IMG/VR virus record: IMGVR_UViG_3300047443_000290
Span: 1 to 42,859 of that record
Direction: 5' to 3' (one strand)
Source of the DNA: a virus
Length of the DNA: 42,859 nucleotides
Below, piece by piece: positions 22,287 to 28,784 of the stretch (the stretch's first letter is position 1; each line of letters starts with the position of its first letter). Below the pieces are notes generated by a model. The model saw only the letters and a program-made list of their open reading frames with translations. It had not been told where the DNA came from and did not search any database. Both the position numbers and the translations under genes were made by a program.

Positions 22287-22541
22287 ATGAACTCGATCAA
22301 ATGGACCCAAAAAGCAAACAAGCAGGTGCGCAAGCTGGATGCCCAGCACGCCAAACAAATCGTGATCGCTGTACGCGAACTGGCTCACATGCCAACGTGC
22401 CAGAACGTCAAAGCCCTGACGAATCACGAGCACCAGTACCGTCTGCGGGTCGGTAACTATCGAGTGTTCTTCAATTTCGACGGTGCAGTGCGCATCGTCT
22501 CCATCGAGGAGGTGAAAAAACGCGATGAACGCACCTACTAA
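22287..22541 (+). CDS. RelE/ParE-superfamily toxin (HigB-type order)
   Basis: The 84-residue product follows the RelE/ParE pattern: IKWTQKANKQVRKLDAQHAKQIVIAVRELAHMP (helical hairpin), then VKALTNHEHQYRLRVGNYRVFFNFDGAVRIVSIEEVKKRDERTY, in which YRLRVGNYRVFF and the VKKRDERTY end are family hallmarks. Such toxins cut ribosome-bound mRNA. The toxin gene precedes the antitoxin gene, as in higBA. The pair runs opposite to all neighbours, between the packaging and early genes, under its own promoter, suggesting acquisition as a cassette. Confidence 0.87.
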   Translation: MNSIKWTQKANKQVRKLDAQHAKQIVIAVRELAHMPTCQNVKALTNHEHQYRLRVGNYRVFFNFDGAVRIVSIEEVKKRDERTY

Positions 22542-22875
22542 CATCCAGATCATCAACGGGCCGGACGGGAAGCCGGCCTTTGTGGTTCTACCGTACGACG
22601 AGTACATGCGGACGCAGCGCCCGGAGCCGCCGAAGTCCAAGAATGGCGAAGCGATGATTCCGCACGAGGTTGTCGAGCTCATGATCATGCAGGACATGAC
22701 GCCCGTCCGTGCCTGGCGCGAGTACCTGGGCATGACCCAGGCTGACGTCGCCGCTCGTATCGGGATTTCGCAATCGGCGTACGCGCAGCAGGAAGCGGCG
22801 CCGAAGAACCGCAAGGCGACGCGCGAGAAGATCGCTGCGGCGCTGGGTATTTCGCCAGAAGTGCTCGACGTGTGA
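22525..22875 (+). CDS. Xre-type antitoxin
   Basis: This 116-residue protein overlaps the toxin gene by 17 bases. Its C-terminal half is a Cro/CI-type helix-turn-helix (REYLGMTQADVAARIGISQSAYAQQEAAPKNRKATREKIAAALGISPEVLDV, residues 65-115). The N-terminal part (IQIINGPDGKPAFVVLPYDEYMRTQRPE) looks like the PHD/YefM-like or toxin-wrapping arm. It would neutralise the RelE-type toxin and repress the shared promoter by binding the AGTCTT/AAGACT palindromes. Confidence 0.87.
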   Translation: MNAPTNIQIINGPDGKPAFVVLPYDEYMRTQRPEPPKSKNGEAMIPHEVVELMIMQDMTPVRAWREYLGMTQADVAARIGISQSAYAQQEAAPKNRKATREKIAAALGISPEVLDV

Positions 22876-22921
22876 TTCGTGGTGCCGCTGCTGTTCCCGG
22901 CTGGTCAGGCGATGCCAAAGC

Positions 22922-22955
22922 AAAAAGCCCCGCGTCATCGCTGACTGCGGGGCTT
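22922..22955. terminator. Bidirectional terminator after the toxin-antitoxin genes
   Basis: AAGCCCCGC (22925-22933) pairs perfectly with GCGGGGCTT (22947-22955), with a 13-base loop. The minus strand continues with TTTTTG, the plus strand with CTTAGG, so it is stronger for leftward transcripts. The stretch 22956-23060 beyond it holds no gene that I can support. Confidence 0.78.
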
Positions 22956-23060
22956 CTTAGGTTTGCCGTTCACGCCGGGGGCTGCCTACAGGCAACCGCG
23001 CACGTCATGATCGACGGAAATAAGTTGTGAACAGGAATCTACTGCTGAGATTTCCGGCTG

Positions 23061-23420
23061 TCAAGAAGTTTGTGGATTATCTGCAACTTCTCCACCAAAC
23101 TTCGATGCGACATAGGTGCGCATGGCGGCGGTAAGGGCATCGGGGCCGGTCATGCAAATGTAGGCATCGTCATTCTTCTGAACCTTGAACGAGGACCACG
23201 AGCCGGCCCCATTGGGCGCGACACCGATACGTTCGCGTTCAATGAGCGGGCCACCTTGCGCCCAGTTGGAGGACGGCTCGTACCATTCTCCGGACGGGTC
23301 GGCAATCGAATCGTTGGCAATGACTGGCCCAACGTCAGCGTCGAGCGCAACATCGGTTCTCCCTTCGGCTCGCGCCACCCAATAGTCCAACTGCACACCT
23401 TCCAGTTCCGAGACCTTCAT
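23061..23420 (-). CDS. NinX-like protein (DUF2591)
   Basis: The 119-residue protein carries the NinX/DUF2591 pattern: MKVSELEGVQLDYWVARAEG, then WYEPSSNWAQGGPLIERERIGVAP and GPDALTAAMRTYVASKFGGEV. NinX genes belong to the nin region of P22 and relatives; their function is unknown. Here, as in P22, it lies at the end of the early operon upstream of the packaging genes. Its ATG overlaps the preceding stop (ATGA). Confidence 0.88.
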   Translation of the reverse strand: MKVSELEGVQLDYWVARAEGRTDVALDADVGPVIANDSIADPSGEWYEPSSNWAQGGPLIERERIGVAPNGAGSWSSFKVQKNDDAYICMTGPDALTAAMRTYVASKFGGEVADNPQTS

Positions 23421-23794
23421 CCGCACCGCTCCTCGTTCTTGTCGACTATGGATTGTATCGCCCCCTGCGCCTGCCGAAACAGGTTGACGAACACGGTGGC
23501 CGGCCGGTGCGCGATCGCCATCTTCCGGCAGACGACCTCGGGCTGCGCCTGCCGGATGTAGCACCAGTACAGCAGCATGCGGTGCTTCGTCTCGAGCTCG
23601 CGCATGCCGCGCTCGATCAGGTGCGCGTCGGCCTCGTCCAGCTTGCGGCGCTCCGGGACTGGCCTCTCGCCTTCGGCCTCGCGGCGGAGCTGGTCGCAGT
23701 AGGCGCCGGTTGGACTGATACCGACGCGGGTGGTGTCACGGTAGACCCGCGCCCAGTTTTCGAGCCTGGACCCGATGTCGCGGCGTTCAGTCAA
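23417..23794 (-). CDS. Unknown helical protein, candidate late-gene regulator
   Basis: The 125-residue protein has a charged N-terminal half (RRDIGSRLENWARVYRDTTRVG) and a C-terminal helical part resembling a sigma-region-4-like helix-turn-helix (ELETKHRMLLYWCYIRQAQPEVVCRKMAIAHRPATVFVNLFRQAQGAI). I chose the TTG at 23794: it overlaps the upstream stop (TTGA) and has AGGGAG before it, and no ATG fits. Position at the end of the early operon, just ahead of the late genes, is that of Q-type or RinA-like regulators, but I cannot name a family with assurance. Confidence 0.62.
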   Translation of the reverse strand: MTERRDIGSRLENWARVYRDTTRVGISPTGAYCDQLRREAEGERPVPERRKLDEADAHLIERGMRELETKHRMLLYWCYIRQAQPEVVCRKMAIAHRPATVFVNLFRQAQGAIQSIVDKNEERCG

Positions 23795-23961
23795 AGCTTC
23801 TCCCTCCGTACGCGCTCGATCTGCACCTCGACCTTGCCGTCGTAGTACGTCATGAGATCGATCTCGATTCCGCGCTTGGCGGCCTCGGTGCGGATCCGGG
23901 TGAGCGCGGCCACGATCATGCGTGCATCGGCCGCCAGCTCGGCGTCGGTCTTGTCGGCCAT
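23791..23961 (-). CDS. 56-residue hypothetical protein
   Basis: The frame MADKTDAELAADARMIVAALTRIRTEAAKRGIEIDLMTYYDGKVEVQIERVRREKL has one long helix followed by two strands. The stop overlaps the start of the following gene, and the ATG lies just after the stop of the preceding one, so it fits the compact early operon. No family is recognised. Confidence 0.68.
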   Translation of the reverse strand: MADKTDAELAADARMIVAALTRIRTEAAKRGIEIDLMTYYDGKVEVQIERVRREKL

Positions 23962-23963
23962 GC

Positions 23964-24140
23964 TCACGCCACGTCCTCCCGCAGCCGGCCATCCGACGCT
24001 ACGACGCGCAACCGGGCGCCGCGCACCTTGCGCATGCCCGTCATGATCATGGCCGCGACGCGGAAGCCGCCGGCGAACCCGCCGATGAAGCCCACGGCGA
24101 AGCAGGCCGCGCAGGCGATGGCGTTGGCCTCGGGCGTCAT
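23964..24140 (-). CDS. 58-residue single-span membrane protein
   Basis: The product has an acidic start (MTPEANAIAC), one Gly/Ala/Phe-rich hydrophobic segment (AACFAVGFIGGFAGGFRVAAMIM, residues 11-33) and a basic tail (GMRKVRGARLRVVASDGRLRED). Inner-membrane location with a cytoplasmic tail is predicted. Its ATG overlaps the preceding stop (ATGA). Small membrane proteins of early operons sometimes act in exclusion or host take-over; nothing here decides this. Confidence 0.65.
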   Translation of the reverse strand: MTPEANAIACAACFAVGFIGGFAGGFRVAAMIMTGMRKVRGARLRVVASDGRLREDVA

Positions 24141-24538
24141 GCGAAGCTCCTCAGGTGCGGCGCCAGCTGGCCGAACGCGGGCGCGAGCAAGTCGACCGCG
24201 ATGCGTTCGCTCACGGCGGCCAACAGGTCAGCGGCGACCTTCTCGGCCGTGGTCGGCAGGTTGAACGACCGGCGCACCTCCAGGCGCTGCCCGTTGATAC
24301 GCACGAACACGCAGAACTCGCGGTCGCCGCTCATGGCGTTGTTCTGCGCGTGCACGACGCAGTCGATGGGCGAGTTCTCCAGGCGGATGGCCTGCACGAC
24401 CTGGTCGCGCGCGGCCCGCTCCATGTCGCGCAGCAGCCGCACGGATTCGTCCGTCGGCGCGCGGTGCTCGTGCACGGTGACGGACTCGTGCACGCGTTCG
24501 GTCACGTGGCGGTGAGTGTGGGCGTGGATGTCGAACAT
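24137..24538 (-). CDS. Hypothetical protein with His-rich start
   Basis: The 133-residue product begins MFDIHAHTHRHVTERVHESVTVHEHR, with eight His residues in 24, then a helical part (VRLLRDMERAARDQVVQAIRLENSPIDCVV) and a strand pair (REFCVFVRINGQRLEVRRSFNLP). The His cluster suggests metal binding, but no known family is evident. The ATG overlaps the upstream stop (TGATG) and the stop the downstream start (ATGA). Confidence 0.65.
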   Translation of the reverse strand: MFDIHAHTHRHVTERVHESVTVHEHRAPTDESVRLLRDMERAARDQVVQAIRLENSPIDCVVHAQNNAMSGDREFCVFVRINGQRLEVRRSFNLPTTAEKVAADLLAAVSERIAVDLLAPAFGQLAPHLRSFA

Positions 24539-24759
24539 CAGGCCGCCTCCCCATAATTCGGGGCCGGCAACGCGGGCACGTCCTCGATCACGCGGGCGTC
24601 GACGTCGATGATGGCCGGATCGGCCGCCGCGTGCGCGCGGAGCTGTTCCTCGAACTCGCGGCGGTGGCGCTCCATGTCGGCCTCCAGCACGGCGATGCGC
24701 TGCCGCGTGGCCTCGTGCTCGTAGATCGGGGTGAGCAAGTCGAAGAACGCGCCGATCAT
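24538..24759 (-). CDS. 73-residue coiled-coil protein
   Basis: The frame MIGAFFDLLTPIYEHEATRQRIAVLEADMERHRREFEEQLRAHAAAD has a short hydrophobic start and a clear charged coiled coil (residues 17-45), then a Pro/Ala-rich acidic end. Both ends overlap neighbouring genes (ATGA upstream, TGATG downstream). Function unknown. A longer open frame upstream lies in the RuvC-like gene and is not used. Confidence 0.65.
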   Translation of the reverse strand: MIGAFFDLLTPIYEHEATRQRIAVLEADMERHRREFEEQLRAHAAADPAIIDVDARVIEDVPALPAPNYGEAA

Positions 24760-25238
24760 GCCGCCTCCGCCACCGGCGCCGCCACGCCTTCCAGGTGTTG
24801 GGCCAGCGACAGGATCGCCAGCGCGTCGGCCTCGTTGTTGTCCTTCGGGCGGAAGCCGCGTGCGCGCGCGGTCTCGCACATGACGGCCTTGTCCGCGTTG
24901 CCCTTGCCGGTCCAGTGCTTCTTCACGACGCCGACGCCGACCGGCTTGAGCGGCACATTGTTCGCCGCGCACCACATCTCCAGGCACGCGAGGAAGCCGC
25001 CGTAGACGTGCGCCGCCAGCGTGCCGGCGTGCTGCTTCACGTCCTCGTAGTAGACCGCGTGGATCTCGCCGCCGGCGACGCGCTGCTCGTTGAGGAAGGC
25101 GCGGAACTTCAGCCAGCGTTGGCCGGCCGCTTCCATGCGGCGCGGCGCGAACGATTCGCTGCCGCTGGTGACGGTGCCGGCGCGCGAGCTGCGTGCCCAG
25201 CCGGTCTGGGTGCCGATATCGATGGCGAGGATGTTCAT
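24756..25238 (-). CDS. RuvC-like Holliday-junction resolvase
   Basis: This 160-residue protein has an RNase H-type nuclease layout: first acidic residue Asp7 in NILAIDIGTQTGWA, second Glu65 in AVYYEDVKQH, and the C-terminal pair in KDNNEADALAI (Glu136, Asp138). These correspond to the metal-binding acids of RuvC. It would resolve branched recombination or replication DNA before packaging. In lambda the resolvase Rap plays this role in the nin region; here a RuvC-like enzyme takes a similar map position. Confidence 0.85.
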   Translation of the reverse strand: MNILAIDIGTQTGWARSSRAGTVTSGSESFAPRRMEAAGQRWLKFRAFLNEQRVAGGEIHAVYYEDVKQHAGTLAAHVYGGFLACLEMWCAANNVPLKPVGVGVVKKHWTGKGNADKAVMCETARARGFRPKDNNEADALAILSLAQHLEGVAAPVAEAA

Positions 25239-25308
25239 GTCTGCCTTTCAGGTTGTTGTCGTCCCCGCAACCCGGGGACTCGGTGCGCTCGCGCGCGAAA
25301 TGGTCTCG

Positions 25309-26007
25309 TCAGGCTCCAGCCTGCAGCGCTTCCCGGGCCATGCTTAGCATCGTGGGCGTGACCTTCTGTCCGGCTTCGGCACGATCGAGGACGCGCTGGG
25401 CCCAGCCTTTCGGGTTCCCGTCGGCTGGCCGGTTCACGACGTTGCCGACCAGGTGCTTGATCGCCTCGCGGGCTTTGGCGGTGCTGGTGGTGCACTTGCC
25501 GGGTGCGGTGAGCTGCAGCACGGGCACGGGGATGTCCGCCCATTCGCCGCGGCCCAGCTGGTCAGCCAGAGCGGTTTCCCATCGGGCTTTCACGGCGCTG
25601 AACGTCTGCTCACGCAGTTCGACGGCCATGGGCATCGCGGCCCAGTAGATCGCCGGGTGCGACCAGGTGCCGTGCTCACCGGCGAAGCGAGCCTGAACGC
25701 CTGCGACGGCCTCGTAGTACGCGCGCATCGGGTCGACGGGCGGTCTGCACATGCGCTTGAACTCGGGCAGGGTGGGCGGCCAGTCGCGGGTGGCGAGCGC
25801 GTCGACGCCGCGTTTCAGTTCGGGGCCGCTGTAGCCGGCCAGCTCGGTGGCCCAGTGCGCGATCAGCTTGTCCATGTCGGCCTGTGCCCACTGGTCGCCG
25901 AAGCGCTTGCCGTACTCGAGCAGCATGCGTTCGAACAGGCGCTCAACCCACGCTTCAGGCAGGGCGTTCGTTGAGGTCGATGAATTCAGGTTCGTCACGT
26001 TCGTCAT
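25309..26007 (-). CDS. Lambda P-like helicase loader
   Basis: The 232-residue protein has the motif of the lambda P replication family: DKLIAHWATELAGYSGPELKRGVDALATRDWPPTLPEFKRMCRPP (residues 46-90), with the WPP-LPEF-CRP core. The C-terminal half includes AREAIKHLVGNVVNRPADGNPKGWAQRVLDRAEAG. It overlaps the end of the DUF1376 gene by 53 bases, the O-P arrangement of lambdoid phages. It would bring the host DnaB helicase to the phage origin. Sequence outside the motif is diverged, so assignment relies on the motif and context. Confidence 0.72.
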   Translation of the reverse strand: MTNVTNLNSSTSTNALPEAWVERLFERMLLEYGKRFGDQWAQADMDKLIAHWATELAGYSGPELKRGVDALATRDWPPTLPEFKRMCRPPVDPMRAYYEAVAGVQARFAGEHGTWSHPAIYWAAMPMAVELREQTFSAVKARWETALADQLGRGEWADIPVPVLQLTAPGKCTTSTAKAREAIKHLVGNVVNRPADGNPKGWAQRVLDRAEAGQKVTPTMLSMAREALQAGA

Positions 26008-26800
26008 GGCGGTTCTGTCCGTTGATGCGGTCGTTTAGGCGTTGCATGTTGGCGTTCGCAGCCTGGCGCGGGGATGCGCGCGGCGGCGTGGCACCGGTGG
26101 CGTTCAGGTCGGCGGCATCCTTCGCCCAGCGTTCGAGGATGGCCAGCACGTAGGCAGCAGGGATGGCTTCGTCAGGCTTTGCCTTCTTCGCGGCTTCGCA
26201 TGCTGCCTGCACGGAATCGGCGGAGACGCCTTGGTCGGCGAGAGCGATGAGACGCATGTCACCGGGGTTCGAGCTGATGCCGAAGCGACGCATCACGATG
26301 CTCAGCTGGCCCGGATCGGTCGGCTCGGCCGTGCGCAACTCCGGTTGAGTAGACGCGCGGTCTCCAAGGGTTTTAGTCTGGAGTCTGGAGTCTGGAGTCT
26401 GGCTAAGGTTTTTTTCAGAACCCACATGGTTTCCAACATCAGAACCATCTGGGTTTTTTCCGGGTTGTTGATCGGTTAACGTTTTCTTAGGCCGTCCACC
26501 CTTTGCGCCGTTCTCTCGGTTCTTGTCCGCTTTCGCGCTGGCGATGCCGATTTCCTCCTCGCAGCGGCCTTGCGTCCACACGCCGTCGACCAAGGTGAAG
26601 AACTCGTCGAGCACGTTGGAAAGCGCCTGCACCTCTTCCTTCGTGCGTGCGCCGATGAGACGCGCGGCTTTGTCCTCGGGAATGCCGGCCTCGCGCGTGT
26701 AGTAGACGTCCATCAGGCGCGCGTAGATGCCGTGCTCGAGCAGTGTCAGGTGGCCCGCCTTCTTGATGTAGTCGCCGATGTGGCGTTTGTAGAAGTTCAT
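25955..26800 (-). CDS. DUF1376 replication protein (O-like replisome organiser)
   Basis: This 281-residue protein starts with a DUF1376 (YdaU-like) domain: MNFYKRHIGDYIKKAGHLTLLEHGIYARLMDVYYTREAGIPEDKAARLIGA (residues 1-51), a winged-helix initiator domain found in phage replication genes. After ENGAKGGRPKK comes a low-complexity linker (residues 108-160) encoded by AT-rich, repeat-bearing DNA, then a helical C-terminal domain (NPGDMRLIALADQGVSADSVQAACEAAKKAKPDEAIPAAYVLAILERWA). By order (initiator then loader) it is the O analogue. The ATG overlaps the methylase stop (ATGA). Confidence 0.8.
   Translation of the reverse strand: MNFYKRHIGDYIKKAGHLTLLEHGIYARLMDVYYTREAGIPEDKAARLIGARTKEEVQALSNVLDEFFTLVDGVWTQGRCEEEIGIASAKADKNRENGAKGGRPKKTLTDQQPGKNPDGSDVGNHVGSEKNLSQTPDSRLQTKTLGDRASTQPELRTAEPTDPGQLSIVMRRFGISSNPGDMRLIALADQGVSADSVQAACEAAKKAKPDEAIPAAYVLAILERWAKDAADLNATGATPPRASPRQAANANMQRLNDRINGQNRHDERDEPEFIDLNERPA
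26375..26460. other. Candidate replication origin: four tandem AGTCTGG repeats, AT-rich stretch and large inverted repeat
   Basis: Inside the DUF1376 gene four exact AGTCTGG units run from 26375 to 26402. They are followed by T-rich DNA and then by a near-perfect 13-base inverted repeat, AACCCACATGGTT (26419-26431) and AACCATCTGGGTT (26443-26455), one mismatch, 11-base loop, ending in T6. Lambda's origin has the same composition: iterons inside gene O next to an AT-rich stretch. The region encodes only the flexible linker of the protein, so it is free to hold signals. Confidence 0.5.
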
Positions 26801-27675
26801 GGCGCCACCATTCCAAACAGTCCGGTGCGGTCGAGCGCGCGCGATGCGGCCGGGTTCAGCCAGAGGCACTCCGTCCGGATCCCGGCACCGCGGGCCGCCG
26901 AGATGCGCGCCTCGGTGCTGGCCATCGACCAGCCCTGCAGCGCGCCCAGGTACAGCGCGCTTTCGTACCCGCTCAGCACGACCATGCCTTCCACGGCGCA
27001 CAGCTTGTCCAGCAGCTGGACGTGTTCGTCATCCGACATCTCGCATGTGTAGTAGCGGCCGTGGCGTGCGCCGACGTTCCGCGTTCCCATGACGTACGGC
27101 GGGTCGACGTAGAAGAGCGTGTCTTCGGCGTCGTGCTGGTCGATGATGGACAGGGCCGGACGGTTCTCGATCATCACGCCAGCGAGGCGCGCGCATACTC
27201 GAGCGAGAGATTCTGGGAAGCGGGCCCATAGCTGCTGGGCGGTGCCATGCTTGCGGCGCGTGTCGACGCGGAAGCCGGTCGTGCCCTTCGTAGCGCCGGC
27301 GGAGCCGAAACCCATCTCGGCGCGCACCAGCGTGCGGCGCGCGCGTTCGATTGGATCGGTGGTGGGTTCGTACGCGGCGTCAAATTCATCGCGCGCGTAT
27401 GGCGTGAGCAGCAGCTGGGCGATCAGCTCGTCGCACAGTTCGCGATCGCGCAACACGCGGAAGACGTTGACGATGTCGCCGTCCAGGTCGTTGTAGACCT
27501 CGGCATACGCGCGGTCCTTCTGGATCAGGACGCCGGCCGCGCCGCCGAAGGGCTCGACGTAGCAGCGGTGAGGAGGGAAGTGACGGATTACCCAAGGCGC
27601 CAGGCGGAACTTGCCGCCGTGGTAGCGCAGCACCGGCCGCGCCGGCGCCTCGAGCACGTCGGTGGTGGTCGTCAT
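26797..27675 (-). CDS. Dam-type DNA adenine N6-methyltransferase
   Basis: The 292-residue enzyme has the D12/Dam family layout: RYHGGKFRLAPWVIRHFP at residues 17-34 (start of the SAM site), EPFGGAAGVL at 41-50, NDLDGDIVNVFRVL, and the catalytic DPPY at 191-194 in LFYVDPPYVMGTRN. A GYESALY segment near the end is also typical. It would methylate adenine, perhaps in GATC, to protect the phage DNA or regulate genes. It sits in the early replication operon and is translationally coupled to DUF1376 downstream. Confidence 0.9.
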   Translation of the reverse strand: MTTTTDVLEAPARPVLRYHGGKFRLAPWVIRHFPPHRCYVEPFGGAAGVLIQKDRAYAEVYNDLDGDIVNVFRVLRDRELCDELIAQLLLTPYARDEFDAAYEPTTDPIERARRTLVRAEMGFGSAGATKGTTGFRVDTRRKHGTAQQLWARFPESLARVCARLAGVMIENRPALSIIDQHDAEDTLFYVDPPYVMGTRNVGARHGRYYTCEMSDDEHVQLLDKLCAVEGMVVLSGYESALYLGALQGWSMASTEARISAARGAGIRTECLWLNPAASRALDRTGLFGMVAP

Positions 27676-27884
27676 GGCGGATTAGCTCCTGCCTGGGCCA
27701 GCATGGGCTTGACCTTCAGCACGGCCGATTCCGCAGCTGCGCAGCGGTCCCACTCGGCCTGCCATACAGCGATGGCGCCGATCGTGTGCCAATTGAAGTT
27801 GTGGCCTTCGCGTGGCACGCCGCGGCTGTACGCGCTGCGAGCCTTGGTGCGGATCGCATCGTGGGAAATGATCGGGCCGTCCAT
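27672..27884 (-). CDS. 70-residue hypothetical protein
   Basis: The product MDGPIISHDAIRTKARSAYSRGVPREGHNFNWHTIGAIAVWQAEWDRCAAAESAVLKVKPM looks like a compact helical protein. Similar small proteins (with HDxIRxKARxAY and NW...A...W...W) occur in betaproteobacterial phages with no assigned role. I chose the ATG at 27884, which overlaps the preceding stop (TGATG), over a longer in-frame start in the upstream gene. The stop overlaps the methylase ATG. Confidence 0.68.
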   Translation of the reverse strand: MDGPIISHDAIRTKARSAYSRGVPREGHNFNWHTIGAIAVWQAEWDRCAAAESAVLKVKPMLAQAGANPP

Positions 27885-28063
27885 CAGCTCTTTCCTCGCA
27901 TGTCGTCGGTGGCCGTGCGCAGATGCTGCTGGGCGATGAACTTCGCGTCGCGGTTCAGTTGCGTCGGGGTCTCTTGGGCCTCTCGCTCGACAACACGAAG
28001 AATCACTGCATTCAGCGTGACCCTGTATTCCGGCGAGAACTTGGGTTGTTGGGGTTGTGACAT
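27884..28063 (-). CDS. 59-residue hypothetical protein
   Basis: The frame MSQPQQPKFSPEYRVTLNAVILRVVEREAQETPTQLNRDAKFIAQQHLRTATDDMRGKS begins with a Gln/Pro start and forms a mostly helical small protein. Its stop overlaps the next start (TGATG). Nothing identifies a family. It belongs to the leftward early operon. Confidence 0.65.
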   Translation of the reverse strand: MSQPQQPKFSPEYRVTLNAVILRVVEREAQETPTQLNRDAKFIAQQHLRTATDDMRGKS

Positions 28064-28085
28064 TCAATCCTCGGTATCAGGGCGG

Positions 28086-28328
28086 TCAGGAACGGAAGGC
28101 GTGCAACTGCGGGCGGACGGCGCGGCCAGGTGCGAACTTGGCCAGCTGTTGGCCAAGTCTTGGCCTACCGGAACCGCGGGCCGGGGCTTTAAGATTCCGA
28201 ACGGAAAGCCACGCATCGCGGAGCAGCGTGCTGTGCGATTTGCCGGCGGCCTCCGCGTCCGCGACCAGGTCGAGGTAGTTGTCCGCCGTCAGGCAGGTCT
28301 TCACGATGATGTTTCGGGCAGCTTTCAT
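28086..28328 (-). CDS. Small ribbon-helix-helix-like protein
   Basis: The 80-residue product has the pattern NIIVKTCLTADNYLDLVADAEAAGKSHSTLLRDAWLSVRNL, which matches the strand-helix-helix layout of ribbon-helix-helix (Arc/CopG-type) proteins, followed by a basic Gly/Pro/Arg tail. It is the first gene after the cro terminator, with GGAGGA before the ATG. A regulatory role in the early left operon is plausible but not shown. Confidence 0.6.
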   Translation of the reverse strand: MKAARNIIVKTCLTADNYLDLVADAEAAGKSHSTLLRDAWLSVRNLKAPARGSGRPRLGQQLAKFAPGRAVRPQLHAFRS

Positions 28329-28431
28329 GGGGTGGTTCCTCCAGGTTGGGGTGATTCATCGGGGCACTTCATCGGGGGTACTTCGGTGCAATCGCTCAAG
28401 GGCAACTGCCTATGCGCAACTTTCGAGGCGC

Positions 28432-28458
28432 AAAAAAGCCGCAGCGCTTACTGCGGCT
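28432..28458 (-). terminator. Terminator at the end of cro, stop codon in its loop
   Basis: AGCCGCAG (28437-28444) and CTGCGGCT (28451-28458) form a perfect 8-bp stem with a 6-base loop that contains the cro TAA stop. On the minus strand TTTTTT follows. It occupies the place of lambda tR1 and would stop most PR transcripts unless antiterminated. The following 28329-28431 holds no gene. Confidence 0.85.
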
Positions 28459-28675
28459 GGGATTCAGACTGGGCTGGTGCCGACGAGGCGGCGGCAACCT
28501 CTTCCGCGAAGCGGCTCAGGTTGATGAGGACCGAACTCTTCGGATCCTCGTGGCCGCCAGACAGAATTCGGCTGATGGTTGGCTGCGATACGCCAGCGCG
28601 TTTCGCGATTGCCGCTTGTGACTGGCCGCGCTCGATCAGGAACTGAACATACGCTTGCGGGGTTTGAAGTTGCAT
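28448..28675 (-). CDS. Cro-like repressor
   Basis: The 75-residue protein carries a helix-turn-helix (GQSQAAIAKRAGVSQPTISRILSGG, residues 17-41) in an otherwise short helical fold, with an Ala/Ser/Gln tail. It is the first gene on the minus strand from the PR-type promoter and faces CI across three operators, the position of cro. The HTH resembles that of the CI protein here (GVPQPTIHRILTGES), consistent with both reading the same operators. No Shine-Dalgarno is evident before the ATG. Confidence 0.83.
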   Translation of the reverse strand: MQLQTPQAYVQFLIERGQSQAAIAKRAGVSQPTISRILSGGHEDPKSSVLINLSRFAEEVAAASSAPAQSESQPQ

Positions 28676-28702
28676 GGCGGGTCTCGGTGGTTGTTTCTGG
28701 AC

Positions 28703-28730
28703 ATTCTATACGAAAGCGTATCGGTGTCAA
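28703..28730 (-). promoter_or_regulatory. PR-type promoter for cro and the leftward early operon
   Basis: On the minus strand TTGACA (28730-28725) is followed after 16 bases by TAGAAT (28708-28703), giving a start near 28696. Operator 1 fills the spacer and operator 2 abuts the -35 box, so CI binding should block it. Confidence 0.75.
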
Positions 28731-28775
28731 TGCGAAACCGTATAAGGAATTGCGATTATGTATGCGTTGACGCAT
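28708..28775. promoter_or_regulatory. Three CI/Cro operators between cro and cI (OR-like)
   Basis: Three related 14-base sites follow the plan AT(A/G)CG-N4-CG(T/C)AT: ATACGAAAGCGTAT (28708-28721), ATGCGAAACCGTAT (28730-28743, one arm base off) and ATGCGTTGACGCAT (28762-28775). Centre distances are 22 and 32 bases. The third site lies just before the chosen cI start, where it could serve autoregulation. A weak rightward -10 (TATAAG, 28741-28746) could be PRM. Confidence 0.8.
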
Positions 28776-28784
28776 ATTTGCAGG

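Noticed and set aside
28357-28380. Short repeated TTCATCGGGG upstream of the 80-residue gene
   Set aside because: Only two copies in GC-rich DNA with no palindrome or promoter association; chance is a sufficient explanation.
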